A stretch of 64,000 nt of DNA, from the NCBI RefSeq assembly GCF_047495875.1, contig NC_092459.1:9056965-9120964 (forward strand), written 5' to 3'. This stretch comes from Pithys albifrons albifrons (lineage: Eukaryota; Chordata; Aves; Passeriformes; Thamnophilidae). Made by a program: the position numbers and the translations under genes. A model generated the notes under the pieces. It saw only the letters and a list, made by a program, of their open reading frames with translations, ran no database searches and was not told the DNA's origin. Positions 37,501 to 52,500 of the stretch are shown here, in pieces (position 1 is the stretch's first letter; each line of letters opens with the position of its first letter).

Positions 37501-40500
37501 TCTGTGATAGGTGCAAACCTGCATTGTAACTAGTTATCTTTCAGCTTGTGGCATGTAGATCTTTCCCAGCAAGTAAGGATTTGTTGTGCTGGATACTCCA
37601 GGAAATCTGGCTACCTTCTTTTTTAGTTTATGCTTGGAGAAAAAAAGAGTATGAACTCAAAGATGTTTCTTTAAATATCTAACACCTGAACAGTGGTGTC
37701 ATAATTTACTGCAAGGGAAGCCGAAAGCCTGATTATTCAAACCAAAGTTGCTGGCACACATCCTACTACTGGTTTCAAACTTTGCATCTGTGCTTTCTCA
37801 TGATTTTGACTTCATGGTAGGTATCTCTGAGAATTCTCTCACCTTTTATATGTTTAGGCTTTTTTCTCTCATTGCTTTCAAAATAGTAGTTAAAAAAAGT
37901 GAAATATGCTTTAAAGATCGCAAACTTAAACTGTCAATAAGCAAATTAGCGACAATAGATTACTTTTATTTTGAGGCTCAGATTATATGAGACATATTAG
38001 GTAAATAATTTTAAGGTTAGTAGTTGATAGTATAGACTGAATTGAATGTTAAAATTTATTTCTGAAAACCTGAAAGTTTTAAATATGTTTGTTAACTGTA
38101 CTTAGTTCATGTCAGTATATAGTGAACTTCACTCAGGGATTGTCTTAACTTTCTGTGGTGGTTTAAAAAAACAGCTGGGAATTTAAACACCAAATAAGCC
38201 ACTTTCCTTCCCCTCACCTCCCTCCACTGAGAGAGCGACAAAGACAGATTATGAGTTAACAGTTTACTGAAAACAAACAGCAATGGAATAAGAAACAAGT
38301 AGTAACAGCAACAATATTAGTGACTGTAGTGTACAAAAGAGAGGATCCTTCACACACAAAAAGCTGGCATTCCCTGTCCTCCAACCCAAGACAAACTAAA
38401 ATAATGACAGACAAACCCCCAGAAAACTGGCTTGTCTGTGATGTGCCATGCCACCCACTTCTGGACTACTGCGCTCCACTGGTTCATTCTGTGCAGCAGT
38501 TCTGCTTTGGACTGTTCTGTTCTGCTCCTCCAGCTCTACTCGACTCCTTTCGGCTCGGTGTGTGCAGCTCAGTTCAGCTCCTTTTTGCTTGGGTCATGCT
38601 CAGCTCAGCTTTGCTTTGCCTCTGCTGCTCTATTCCCTGTGTCTGCTTCCCACTCTCTGCTGGACTCAGCTGTATTTGCTGCATGGAGTTGCGTTCTTCC
38701 CGATGGAACAGGAAGGGATGGCGGTGGCAGGGAAGAAGGACAGTCTGCAGGGCTGATCCCAGTCCTGGCAACGTCCCCAAGACAAGAGATGGAACAAACT
38801 GGCGCTGCTTCCCCCTCAAAGCCATGCCCCCCAATGATGTGGGTGGTATAGAATGGCAGCCTAGCCACACCCACATGGGGCAAAGCTCTGCCCCCTCACT
38901 GCAACCAGAAAGCTTTCCAAGTGAGACAAGAATTCCATTGCCAATTTTGCTATGGGAGAATGATGTAGACTAGTTAAAAAGCAGTGCATTTTTACTTTGT
39001 CTTGTCATTCACTTAACTTTTATTTATGTATGTCTCTGTGTGTCTTAAATAGTATCTGTGTAATATATAATATTTCAATATCACTTTGTTTATAAAGTCA
39101 CTTGGATAAAGAGATTGAAAACAAAAGGGGACAGTTGGCAGAATCTCAGCACCGTTTATATTCCATCGAAAATGAGATTAGGCAAAATGAAGATCTTCTC
39201 TATGGTCATCGACGACACCAAAAAGAAATACAGGTAAAAATAGGTAGAGTATTAGTTTTTAGAAACTTGTCAGTCTTTCCCTATTTAATTTTGACTTCTG
39301 CAGTCTATGTTGAGTGAATGATTGTTTATAGTTAATTCTTACTTTTGTTGTTTGCTTTCCTGTTTTTTACTTTAGTAATATGCTCTCATCATTTCAGACA
39401 GAATAATAGAGGTCACATCAAGCCTAGCTTATGTTGTTTCTGTTTCATAACTTTCTCTCCCTTTGTGCTAAGTCTCACAAATTTTTCTGCTGCTTTTTTG
39501 ACACTAATAGTGCACAGTAAAGACACTTGCATCATATAATGCTTCTCCCTCCTCCATCTCTGTTGAGGCTTGCTTCTTCATTCCCAGATCCTTGTTTATC
39601 CTCATGGTATTCATATATATCTTTATCCCATTTTGATATGCTGACTATTTCATATTTCTTAATTTCTTTATAAACCTTTTTACAACTGTTAGCTTCCTTT
39701 TCTGAGTTTTTTGGTACATTTAGGTAGGATATTGAGCACTGTAACAGGCTCCCCAGGGAATTGGTCACAGCAGCAAGCCTGACAGAGTTCACAAAGCATT
39801 TGGACAATGCTCTTGGGCACACAGTGTGACTCTTGGGGATGGTCCTGTGCAGGGCTAAGGTTTGGACTTGATTTTTGTAGGTCCCTTCCAACTCAGCATA
39901 TTCTGTGATTCTGCAGTAGTATTTGTGGGCGCCAGTGGTCCTCCAGGTAGGCAGTGTAAGCTAATACATGCTATATAAGGTTATTTTCAGTAAATTACAA
40001 ATAAGAAGCAGCCAAAAACCTGGCATGTAGACTGAAATGCTGAAGATAACTATTTGAAGAAAAAGTAAAATGTGTATTTCATTCAATTATGATGTTTAAT
40101 GGAAATAAAATAATGACTTAAATTGTACGTGATTTCAGAACAAGTTATATTTTAAGAAAATGAATTCCATAGCTAGGTGTGAAGAGTTGTCTGTTGGTCA
40201 GTAATGATACTAAAAAAATCAAATACATTCTTTTCTGTGATGACTTAAATGAACAATTGTGAACTTTTCTCTTTAGTTAACCTTAAGAATATGTATCTTT
40301 TTTTTTTCAGTTGAAAATAAGAACGGCAAATGCAGAAATAGTAGATCTTGAAAATATGGAAGAACACCAGTCAGTGGACATCAGTCTATTAGTAAGAATA
40401 GATTATTCAATTATGTCTAATCTGCATATGAAATGGTGTCTTTTTATGTTGGTGGTGTTTTGAAATACACAAAGTTCGATAAGCAGTCAAGAATGTAACA

Positions 40501-43500
40501 CAATAATTGGAAACATTTCTGTAAATGGAATGATCGTATTAACTTTTTGTGATTTTTTAAATATTTTTTCCTTTTTTTTCATCTTTCTCTTTGCTGTCAT
40601 GCTTCCTTTCTCTCTTCCTCTTGTTCTTCTTTCTTCTGTTCTTCTGCTTCTCCCTTTTTCTTTTCTCATTCTGGACCTGCAGTGCTGTGAAACTCTGGTT
40701 AGAGAGAAGTGACACTGTAAGTTTGGAGGTCAGAAGTGGCATCATCAAAGCATAGGTAAAGGCCACTCTGCAGCACAATTAATGCCACGGCTCAGCTGCT
40801 CTGCCCTGAATACACAGGTTCTTCCTTTGCTGTAGCTTCACCATGCACAAGTTTCAAATTTCATATATTGCCCTAGAGAAGGATGTGGAAGGATGATGGT
40901 TCCTTCAAAATTCTTACTCTTGTCAATGTGTTCTTAGAATATGTGCAAAGTAGTTTAAGAATAGAAAAACATGTTTGATGATCTGTTACGATTTGTATAT
41001 TGGTGGTCATGACTTTGAACTGTTACCCTTTAATAAGCTAATGTGCAGGTGGGCAGATTTAAATTCTGAGAATTACACTGCTAATAGTAATTCTGACTGC
41101 AGTTGTTTCAGTTAAATTCCATGCCAGTTTCCCCAGTATTTTTTCTGGGATCAGCAGGAGTCTTAAGTTGACAAGATTGGTTTTTTTTGTTAAATCATGT
41201 CTAGTGTTGGCATAAACTCACACTTTTTCAGTAGTCTGTCTTTCAATGTGTGTGCACACATGTGCATGCAAGTAAACATTTCAAAATCTAAAAAACTAAG
41301 GGATCAGTACAGATTCTGAAAGCTCTTACAGAGTTTCTCTTTTCCAGATAATCTAGTTCAATTGTTTTTTTAAAACGATGAGATGGAAAATAGTTTATTA
41401 CCTTTTGAAGGAGAATATCTTCCTGTTTAAAAATTATTGGACACTTGTTTGTTCAACATTTTTGCTATTGATTTGTGTTAATTGTCTTACGCAGCTGTTA
41501 GATTTATGTATTTGCTTCTCATTCCTTTCTTGGATTTTTGTTTTTCTGTTTTCTGCCCCTTCTGCCCACTATGGATTAATTGCTCTTTTATCACTCGATA
41601 TTTATTTTCATAGCTACCTTTATTTCACATTTATTTGATTGTGAAAAAGCCTCTTAGCAAGACAAGGTTTGATTTATGTATTTTTCCCAGTTTTTGCAAT
41701 ATTTGTGTTTGTGAATCAGAACGTACGTATGATGATAATTCATTAGTAATGGTCTCATTTTCTAGGGAACAACAATCCACTTACTCTTCCTGTATTCCTT
41801 TCTATACTGTATGTACGTGTTCTGTCATGGATTGTTCTTTCCATTTTTTTCATCCCCACTCGCAAATAGAGTCCTTTTAAATTTGTGGTCAGATAATTAC
41901 AAAATTCCCTTCTATTTTGCAGTTTGATTTAGTGGTCTCCTACAAGATCTATCAGTCTCTTCTTTTAGGCTTTAGTGACAATTACATTAAGCTGCTCATA
42001 CTCATATTAGAATTTTAGAGTATTTCATGTAATATTGTACCCTGATAGCAATAGTAAATTAAAAATCTGGTACAGTAATTTACAAACATATGTCTCTTTT
42101 TATTATTCCTCACTTTAATACATTTTTACAGCAAGATGAAGCTGAAGAAAATAGGGCTAAGATGGAGTCTGTAAAACAAGATATGCAACTACAAGGCAGA
42201 AAAATGGAAGAACTGAAAAATATTCTCCAGGAAACTGAAAAAAAATTAAAAGAAGTGAAAGAAAAAATTCAGCATGTGGAAGACATTGCTGGCCCAATTA
42301 AGGTAGCAATAAATTCATATTGTATTTTTAATTTCTTCCATTTCTGTGGCAAGGAGAATGAGGCTAAGAAGAGGTAAGGTAGGAGAAGAGAACATGCTGT
42401 TTCCTGATACATTTAAAGTCCACCTATAAAATGGAAATGGAGCATTCCATCTAGAGCATGTTGAGAAAGAAGCTTGGCAGTATTTTAAGGTGATGTTTAT
42501 TGTTAAAGTGTAGTTGTTGTAGTGTTTTATGTTTAAAGAGGGTTCATTTCCAGGTATCTTTAGTCATGGAGTGAAAAGTAAGGAAAATTAGTTTCCTTTG
42601 ACTTTCCTTTTTTGTGCATCACATTTGTTGTTTTGACTTGTTTGTTTCTAAGAAGCCTTGGCTAAGAATGTTTGTTACTGTTCATTTCTCAAAATAGCAT
42701 TTGAAGTTCTGTTATGAAGTGGTTGTTACTCTATGAAGTTGCATAATCACAGAAGGTACCAGTACATAGTTTTAATTATTTGAGCCTACAGAAGGCACCT
42801 TGAAATGACAGAGAAATACCAAGACTTAGGCAAATAGCAGAGTGGCGACATGCAAAATTTGATATTGGCAAGAACTAACAGTTTGAAAATAGAAAACAGA
42901 AATAAGAGTTGAGCATGTTTACAGTATTGTAAACTTGTAGAAGGATGGAATGAGGAAAAAGTTAGAAAAATCACTATACGTGTCTTTTACATGTGTCACT
43001 TAATCTGTATATTGGTATGTAGTCAGCCCAAGTTAAAAAAAGCAAGAGCAAACAAAAAGAGGAAGGAAACAGGTCATCAAGACAACAGATAAATATGTTC
43101 TAATGTATCTAATATGGAAATTCTAGAGATATGACCTATTTTAGAGAATAGATTTATTCAGAATATGAGAACATTGTTATTGCTTGTTATTTAGAGTACT
43201 AAAAACAGTAGAGGGCAGCTCTAAAATTCCTGAAAAGGTTTGAAATTAGATGTGTTGTTAAGTGTTCCTCAGTTGTTTAATGACCTGCAAGTTGTGTCTT
43301 TAATGTAGGATTTGAAAAAAGTAAGAGCATCTCTCATTGTTGGTGGTGGTTGATTTTCTTCTCTGGTACTTGGGGGTTCTTGAAGTGGAGTTTTGTTGGT
43401 TTTTTGTTTGGTTTGGGTTTTTTATTTTTGATTGTTAAGCCAGGTATGGGGAAGAAAATTATACCTTAATTTATGTCATTCTTTATAGCTCTTTGCTTCT

Positions 43501-46500
43501 CTGGAGTGATGTACCACTTCAATAGTGCCCACACATATAGTATAGAAGTTGCTGGTGAAGGGTCTGGAGCACAGTTCCTGTGAGGAGTGGCCGAGGGAAC
43601 TTGGGGATGTTTAGCCTGGAGAAAAGATGCTCAGGAGGACCTTATCACTCTTAACTACTTGAAAGGAGGTTGTAGTGAAGTGGGGGTCAGTCTCTTCTCC
43701 CAGGTGACAAGTGACAGGACCAGAGGAAATGGCCTCAAATTGCATCAGGGGAGGTTTAGGTTAGATATTAGGAAAAAATTTTTCACAGAAAGGGTGGTAA
43801 AGCAGTGGAACAACTGCCCAGGCAGGTGGTGTGTTCATTATCTCTGGAAGCATTCAAAAATATGTGGATATTGCACTGGAGAACATGCTTTAGTGGTGTA
43901 TATGGTGGTGGTGGTGGGTTGATACTTTGGCATGATGATTTTAAAGGTCTTTTTCAACCTTACCTATTGTAGGATTCTAGGATTTTATATTTTAGGTATA
44001 GCAGGACACTGAATTTTCACACAGAAATGCAGTTTTGGCTAATGCCACACAGGCATCAGAAGTTCTGGGTAGGATGTTGTGTAAAAAATAGATGTAGTTT
44101 TGTCTTGGGTTGAGCTGGCAAAATGCCAACTGTCCAAGATAGAGAAAAAAGTGTTCCTCCCCCCCCCAACTAGCCAAGAGGGAAAAAAAGAAGAGGGAGA
44201 GGAAAAAAAAACCCTCTAAGCCAGGTTTATACTAAAACTGACTACATGTATTTATACAGAAAGGAGAAAATTGAGAGAAAACTACAATATAACACACACT
44301 TACACAAGTTATGTATAACAAGAAATAATTTCCCACTTCCCAGTAAACACAAATTCTACCATTGTAACTACAAATCATTCTAGAGAAGTCAATTCCCCAG
44401 AGACAGACTTAAGCAGAGAGAAAAGCTAAGAACAAACATTTTACTTCCCTCAGATAACATGATGGTAAGCTGGTGCTCTGGGCTTGGGCCTCCCCATCCC
44501 TCCTGGGACGGCAGAGTGTCTTGCTGGGACCACAGCTGTGAAGCAACTGCCCAAGCCACACCCACACACCAGCTCTTACCCCTTTTGAGATGATGTAATA
44601 TGGTATGGAATACAATATTATTGGCTAGAAGAAGTCAGTTGTTAGCTAGCTCAGCCCAGCTCAAGTCAGCTGACAATTTCAGGCCTAGTCTGAACTTTAA
44701 AGCCTAAATTTTTTTTGGCCTACTTGGCTAAACCCATAACAAGTTTTTAGACTTCTTGGAGAAAGGATGGCTTTTTCTAAAAGAATAAAACATCACCTCA
44801 AGATATGATTCATAAAATCATTGCATGTATTTATTATGTCCTTGTTAGAATTTATATATACACTCTATCATAAGCTGCTGTTAAAGCTTCTGAATTCTAG
44901 AAGCAGTCTAAAGCAAAATCAATCAGACTGTTTAAAAAGCAACCTGTGATAAGTCAGTAAACATGTGGGGAGATTCTCAGGAATCTACCCCAAACAGCTC
45001 ACTCTGTGATTTGTTCCAAACAGGAGGAATTAAACCAGGCTGAGTCAGAAATGGAAAACAGCAAACGCCGTTTACTGCACTGGGAAGACAAACAGAAAGA
45101 GCACTTGTCTTGCATAAAAAAGCACAAAGAGTTACTAGCTGCCAAAGAAAAGGATTTGGAGGTAATGTGGGGTTTCTTTTTCTTCACTGAAGTCAGGTGG
45201 TCATGATCCTTCTAATATTTAATAATGAATCATTCCGCTTTTCTAATGTACAGACAGTATGAATACTGAGCTCCACTGAGTATTCTCTCAGCTGTGTCCT
45301 AAGCTGACTATCTAGACCAAGTAAAAGTAATTTTGTATAAATTAATTGAGGCCTCTTATCTGGCAGGACGCCGTTTCTGTCTTGACAAATAAGTTAGGGG
45401 TTATCCATCTAGGACTATTTCTTCTGTCTTTTGCAATGAGAAGATGAAAATTACTTAACCTTAAAATTTGAGTTTTAAGTTCAATTGAGTAATACTGTTC
45501 TAGTGTCTTGAATGCTTGGTTTTTCATTGTACAGACCCCATATCTGATCTTTGGAAAGCTTACCTAAGCTTTATTAACTAACTCTGAAATCACATCCATA
45601 AAGACTTTTGAAAGACTCTCCTATTTAATTATGGTGATTTTGGTTCCTTATTCATCTATTACCTGAATAACTGTGATTGTATTAAAAATCTCAGATGGAT
45701 ACAGTTCTTGGCACTGAAATAACTATAAATAAGTGAAATAACCTATAAATGTTGTCAGTAAAATTGCTAACTGGGTTTGCTGTGATGAATACACAAAGAA
45801 CAGCACAAAAACATCGTTCTGGCTTGAAGAACTTGTTTCTCTGTAGCATAAAATATGTGTCATGAAGACGAAACAGATGTTTAAAAAATGGATCAATTAA
45901 TTGAGCTTCAAACATTACTTTAGGTAAAAACGGCACAAGCCACACAAATCTACCCGGAGCGCATCAAGGTCAGCAGAACTGTAAAGAGTCTTGATGCTGA
46001 AATGAATCGTTTGAGAGACAAGATAAGATCAGAAACCAGTATCCATGGAAACAGAGAAGAAATAATACAGTAAGTCATCATAACTGTCTAAAGTAGTTCA
46101 GGTAAGATGGAAAAGAGAGGGGAAAGAAGAGTTTTCTTATTGACTCACTATGCATTTATGTGTGTTTTTAGTATTTAAGCTATGTATGAAGGTGTGAAAA
46201 TGTGTTGTACTGATTCTCAGTCAGCCAGTACTGAACAGGTTAAGGAGTCCAGAAAGACCCTCCAGTGATTTTAAGCAGCATCTGTAGTATATATATGACA
46301 TTGCCAGTAACCAGATACCCTCCTAGTGTTTAGAAGTATCCCAGTTACGACTACACGAATGTAACACACCATTGTTCTGTGATGCATTGAGAATTAAACA
46401 TACTTCTAGTTTGAATAACTGATGCACAAGTCTTGCAATTACTTAAGATTTTGAATGTAGTGTCTTGCAAGGGAGCACTCCCCTCAGATATTCTTGAGCA

Positions 46501-49500
46501 TGGGGAACTCAGCAGTTCATTCTCCTTGGTTCAAGAGTTTATTGTCAAAAGCATTAAAAATAGGAATAAAATTTAATTTTTAACCCTTTTTCATTTGTTA
46601 GCAGTGTCTTAACACTCTGTAAAGTGCGTTCAGTGACTTGTCAAATGCTTTTAGATTTAACATAAATCCTCACAGAAAAGTTTTTATTTGAATATTTTGA
46701 TTATCAAAATGATTTTAAGCATTTACAACAATAGTTCAGGTTTAATGAAATACACGTTGATCCTAAACTTTCCATTAATCTAAACAGGCAATTTCTCGAT
46801 GCAAAAGAAAGGTATGAGGATGCAAGCAGTAAAGTAAAGAATTTAAAGAAATTCATTAAGGTGCTAGAAGGAATAATGACAGAGAGATTCAAAGTGTATC
46901 GGCAGTTCTTAAGGTAAGTTAGTTTTACTGTAATTTCAGGTTTCAGATAAACTAAGTCTGTGCCCATATTCCAGGGTGAAAATTGTAGAGCAGACCAGTG
47001 AGAATGCACTGTCTTTAGGGCAGTGCTCACAAAAATCTTTTTAACCTAAGCTTGCTTCCAGTTTCAATTCTGTCATTGGTGACAGTTTAGAGGAAGCCTG
47101 GACTGACAGCTGAAAGAGCAGTGTGATAGTGGAGGCTCGTTTGCTTCACACCAAGTGTCTTGAATATGCTGACTTCATCCAAGGCAGTTCTGTTGAGTGC
47201 TGGCTTTGGTCAGTAGAGTATCAGAAACATACTAGAACTGGACTAATCTGGATTCGCTCATTTTTATTGGTCATAATTAGTGGTGCTGAGCTTGTATAAT
47301 TTCATTGTGGGCCAAGTGCTTTTCCTCTGCCATGTGCTGAAAAGATTTGAAGATCTGTATTCAGATTCTATAATTTGACACCTTTTCTATACGGGGAGTG
47401 CACCCTTTCTTTCTTGCTTGGTATTTATATTATAGGATACCCTTAATATCCTGTACCTATCCATGAAGGTTTTATGGAGGCCTTCCTTTGAGAAAGGACT
47501 GATGGTCTATTTTCCAATGCAACACTTTATCATTTATCATTCCCTTCAGCAGAAATTGAGGGATATCTTTGTTGACTCTGCTTTTTGTACTTTTTGATCT
47601 GGATTTGGGGGAGGTGCCAGTGTGATCTTGACAAATAGTGGTAAGGGGAATCCAAATCTTTGCAAGTGAAAATTATAGTATTGGGCGAGATTTACCTGCA
47701 GAATCTGATGGTTGCCTTATGATGCCTACATGTCAAATTGAATCTTAGCCCCAGTGCCCAAGTTTGAATATGAATCTCACCTTACAATGTGTTAACGAAC
47801 CATAGTTCTTTCTTGGAGGAACTGCTGGGATAGAATTAAGAAGGTGGGCATAGAAATCAATATACAACACTCTTTTAATTCCCAGAATATTCAAATCCCT
47901 TCAAAGGCCCTGTAAATTCCTCGTTGTGCAGTCCTAGTACTGGATAGGGAAGCAGTGGAATGTGGTAATTTTCTGTTGAAGTTTTGGAAGAATGGTCTTA
48001 AAAACTTCCAGTCTATTAAAACAAACTTCTAGAAAATACAAAACTGTACATCTGGATTTCTTAGTCCCTTACTTCGTTGTCAGTGATTCTCTCCAGTATT
48101 GTCCAGTGTTCAATGTCACCCACTTGAGAGCGTTACTGATTTGGGGAAAATGTTATTAATGCAACAGGCCTTAATACTTAATCATGTGGGACTGTTAATA
48201 AGCATCTGTTGTCACTTTTTCATGTATTTTAAAACTTGCTGACCTGATTTTTTTCCTTGATTTAAGTTTCCTTTCTATGCGATGCAAACTCAGCTTTGAG
48301 AAATTATTGCATATTCGAGGTTGCTCTGGAAAAATAATTTTTGATCACAAGAATGAGACACTTTCCATAACAGTAAGTTATTTTAATTGTCATAATATGT
48401 AATTCATTATTACTTTTTTAGTCTCAGGTGCTAGAACATGCATTGCAAAGGATAGAATAAATTGTTCTTCCCTCTTCAAAATGTGAGACACTAAATTGTA
48501 GGATGTTGTTGAAAACAAACAAGAACAAAAAACATTGCCATCTTAAATGGGCAGGTTGCTAGATTACAGCAAATAAGTTTGGATTGTTGTTTTATGCAAA
48601 GGATAAGAATTCACTAGTATGTCATCCTAGTCAGTCTTTCAAAATAAGTCATTCCTGTTTCATGATAGGAAGTCTATCATTATTGCTGTGGTTGTATAAT
48701 GGCCCTAGTTATTATTTAAACAACTTTGAATGACTTAAAGCTTCAGTATTGTGGTGTTTTGCTCTGTGTATCTTTTAACATACATCCCAAAAAGTCCTGA
48801 GTTTATATACTTCTGTTTCTGTGGGAGACTTTGGTTTTCGGAATTATGGGGAAAGTGTGCAGTGACAACATAAGTAGATGTTGTTGCAGTCCTAATTAAA
48901 CAGGTGAAGCACATGTGTTTGAAGAACTCAAACTCAGTCCATGAAATATTGAGTCATTACCTGACTTTATCAGAATACATTTTTCTAATAGCTGATGTCT
49001 CATGTTTCTCACACAAGAGATCTGTATTCAGTCAAGGAAGGTTAATTGCAAAAAGAAAACATTTCCTCCTCCAAAAAAGATCCTACTCCAAAATAATTCT
49101 TCTCCTGCTTAACTTGTTAAAGGTAATGCAATTAACAGGTTGAAAAAGTGCCTAAGCTTCATCTTACAGAAGGAATCCACAAGATGTCATTGCAATCAAT
49201 GGAACCAACGGGCTGTTTACAATGTTTCATGTATTACAGTAAAAGAAATTCTTCTGTCTTTAAAATTCTGCTGTAAATCAGTTTCCTGCTTTTCTACTGT
49301 AGATGGTAACCACTGGATTTTACTGTGATATAACTACACTGGTTGACATGTATGAAACTTTGTTTAACAGCTATTAAAAATAGAGAACTGAATAAGAAAA
49401 CACTGACAGAGTCATTCAGTCTGTATTTTACTATGACAGAGGAAGTTGCAGTGATCCTAGAAATGTGTTATTAAATGGCTAGGAGCCATCCCATTGCAGA

Positions 49501-52500
49501 ATGACTGTTGCAATGACTTGAAGAAAATTGTTCTCAGGTGATCTCTATCTGCTCATGTATAATGTGTTTCCTCTTAAAATTTTGATTATGTTAGTAAGTC
49601 TCCAATATTTTTATTTCAAGGTTCAGTCTGGAGAGGAAGACAAAGCTTCCCTTACTGATTTGAGATCCTTATCAGGAGGTGAACGTACCTTCTCCACAGT
49701 TTGTTACATTCTTTCTCTATGGAACATCACTGACTCTCCTTTCAGATGCTTGGATGAATTTGATGTCTACATGGTATAGTTTAATCTTAAACTACTTCTC
49801 CCACTCTGGTTTATATAAATTAGTGAAATAGTTGGGTTGTTACTTGTATTTGGTTAGATTTAAAACCTCCATAGTTAACTGTTGTGCTGGTTTAAAAGTA
49901 AACTGGTGAGAGAAATTAACCCAACTCAAGAAACATTACAAGTCAGAGTTACAATGTACTAAAGACAATAAATACAATGATTCAGAGAAAACTTATTTTA
50001 ACCCACAAAGACAGATGTATAACCCAGCACTCTGGGACAAGAACAGAATGATGTGCATTAACCCCTGTGCTGAGCACCATGTAGTGGTCCCCCTGAGTGC
50101 AAAGTAAAAGGAAAGGAAAACCTGTTGGTGAGGGTAATGGACACAGTCTGGTGAAACTGATGGTGGCACTCTTGTCAAGAGTGGCAGTCGCAGTCCTGTT
50201 GAGGTTCTGCTCCTCCTCTGGGTTCGACAAGTGGTATCAGAAGTCCCAAACTCCCAAGATCATACATGCTCAGGTTCAGGTGGGAATGCCCAGTACCTCC
50301 CACAGGGCAGGGAGTTTCACAATGGGTGATTTAACTCTGTGTAGTGCAGTATTTCTGGAATCTTTGGTGGTTGTTGCAACTGCCTATTGTGCCAGTCCCT
50401 AACGGGCCATTAACAGACATGTCCCTCAGGCTGGGTGTGAAGGTGCTGATGCCTCCTTGGAGGGGATTTATCACAGCAGAGTCACTGGTGTGGAGACAGA
50501 AACACTCCACTGTCTCACAGGGTTCGTTAATACCCAGCTTGTAGCCTGAGGTGCCAGGTGTGTCCTGGGCAGCTGCTGCAAACAATCCATTATAAACAGT
50601 CCATCAGGAAGGACACAAGGGGTGTAGAATAGACAGTTGTGGTTATACCCACATAGGGATTAACTGGTCCTGGTTCCTGAAACTAGGACAACTGTAAAGG
50701 ATAAAAGGCCTCCAAACCAATATTCAAATCCCTTCAAAACAAAATTTAGGGATCTTGTTCACTTTGTTTAGTGACTTTTGAAGCTTATTTTGTTTCTGAA
50801 GTTGGTGTCCAGAGGTATGAGCATTTCTGTTAATTTAAATGCTCAAACCTTCGTTCAGCAGAAAAGTCATAAATCGGCTGTTAGTGTGTTTGTCACAGGT
50901 TGCTTCTGCATTTTGCTGTGCCATTCTGAGCTTGGTGTGCTTTGGTTTCTACCAATTTTGAGATCAGTGTGTGGGGTTGTTTTCAGAGCAAGTGTAGCAA
51001 TTGAATTCACCGTTGCTACCCAGAAACTGATTTTATATTTTGGCCAGGAGTATCTGTCCCAAATGCTAAAATGCAGAATAGTAAACAATAAATACTAAAG
51101 TAATCTAAAACTGATAAATCATGTTTTTGTGTACAGCTTCCTTGGATAGGCCATTAACCAAGTTTTATCTTTTTTTAATATTTATTTGCTCCTTATTACT
51201 ATGCAGGTGGTTGGTATGGTTTGAGAAAGTAATTACTTCGATGAGACAGTTGTTACAGCATTATTTAATTTTGCCTTAGTGTCAATCACATTTTTACTGG
51301 GAATCACAGACCTAGAGAGATAAAAAGATAATATATTTTAAAGACTTTGAAAAAGGCAAGTGTGCATCTAAGGTAGGGAAGCAGTATTTTTTCAGCCAGT
51401 TTTCAAATCTTAGGCTCTCATTTAAAAGTTAGTTGTGCAGAAGTTCATCCATCCCTATAAAAGTGGGTGAACGGGTTAATGATAGTAACAGTCCTAATAA
51501 AAACAAGCTCTGTAATGTCTTAGGTTTCATGCAGCCCTTAATCCTTTCAGGTGAGTTTTGAGGCAGGATTTTACAAGATACCTTAGTCTACTGAAACGTA
51601 GCTCATCTCAGCATTCCAATAAAGTAAGAAGTACTACCTGTATATCAAAACTGATAGAAAAACTGTGAGTAGGAGTGTGTGATTGTTCTGATAGAAGCTT
51701 TCCATTGTCCACGTATACTAAAAAGCAGAGTTTTAAGAATTTCCCTGGCTATGATTTGTAGTGTTTAGACTTTAACCCTAATGTTTCTCCAGCTTAGTTT
51801 ATATTGGACTTTTCTTTAGTTAAGCTTTCTTGTATAGGAATGAATTCCAGTAGGTTTTTCAAGAGTCATATTTTCTAATGTGTTTACTTTGGGCAGTATC
51901 ACTAACTGATAACATATTTTGTCTTTAGGACATGCTTAACAGAAGAATTGCTGTTGATATGATTCTTGAGAGGGCTGATTTTCAGCAGTATCGACAGTTC
52001 CTTTTATTCACCCCCCAAAGCATAAGGTAACACCTTGTTGTGTTTAGGTACAAGAATTACAAGCAATTACTAAGATCTTTTGCAAGAAGCATAACTTGAA
52101 AAAATTAAATATGAGAAGAAATTCTGCTGTTTGTAGCAGTAGAACATCAACAATTAGGCAGTTCATTGCTGATTGTTTTAATAGTTTTTTTAATCTTCCT
52201 TATGTAATGTCTGTTAGTGTGATAATTCAGTGGGACTTAAATCAGTTCATGTGAAATAAAACAACTTTTTGAAATGTTTTATTTTGTCAGGCTGGCTCTG
52301 TGTAGTTTTGTGCCCTCTGTGTCCCTCTTCCCTCCCAAAATTAGCAGAAGATTTAGCATTTTTTTATTAATACTACAGTACTTTCAAGGTGTTTGTCATT
52401 TGAGTTTATTTTATTTTTAATATTTTAATATTGCTGATCCAGAGACTCATAACTTATACCATGTTTTGAATTTTTGATCCAGTAGCTCAAAATTCTTCCA

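Noticed and set aside
38320..38973. 217-codon plus-strand frame
   Set aside because: Lies inside an LTR; overlapping frames in the same stretch are also open and none has a protein domain.
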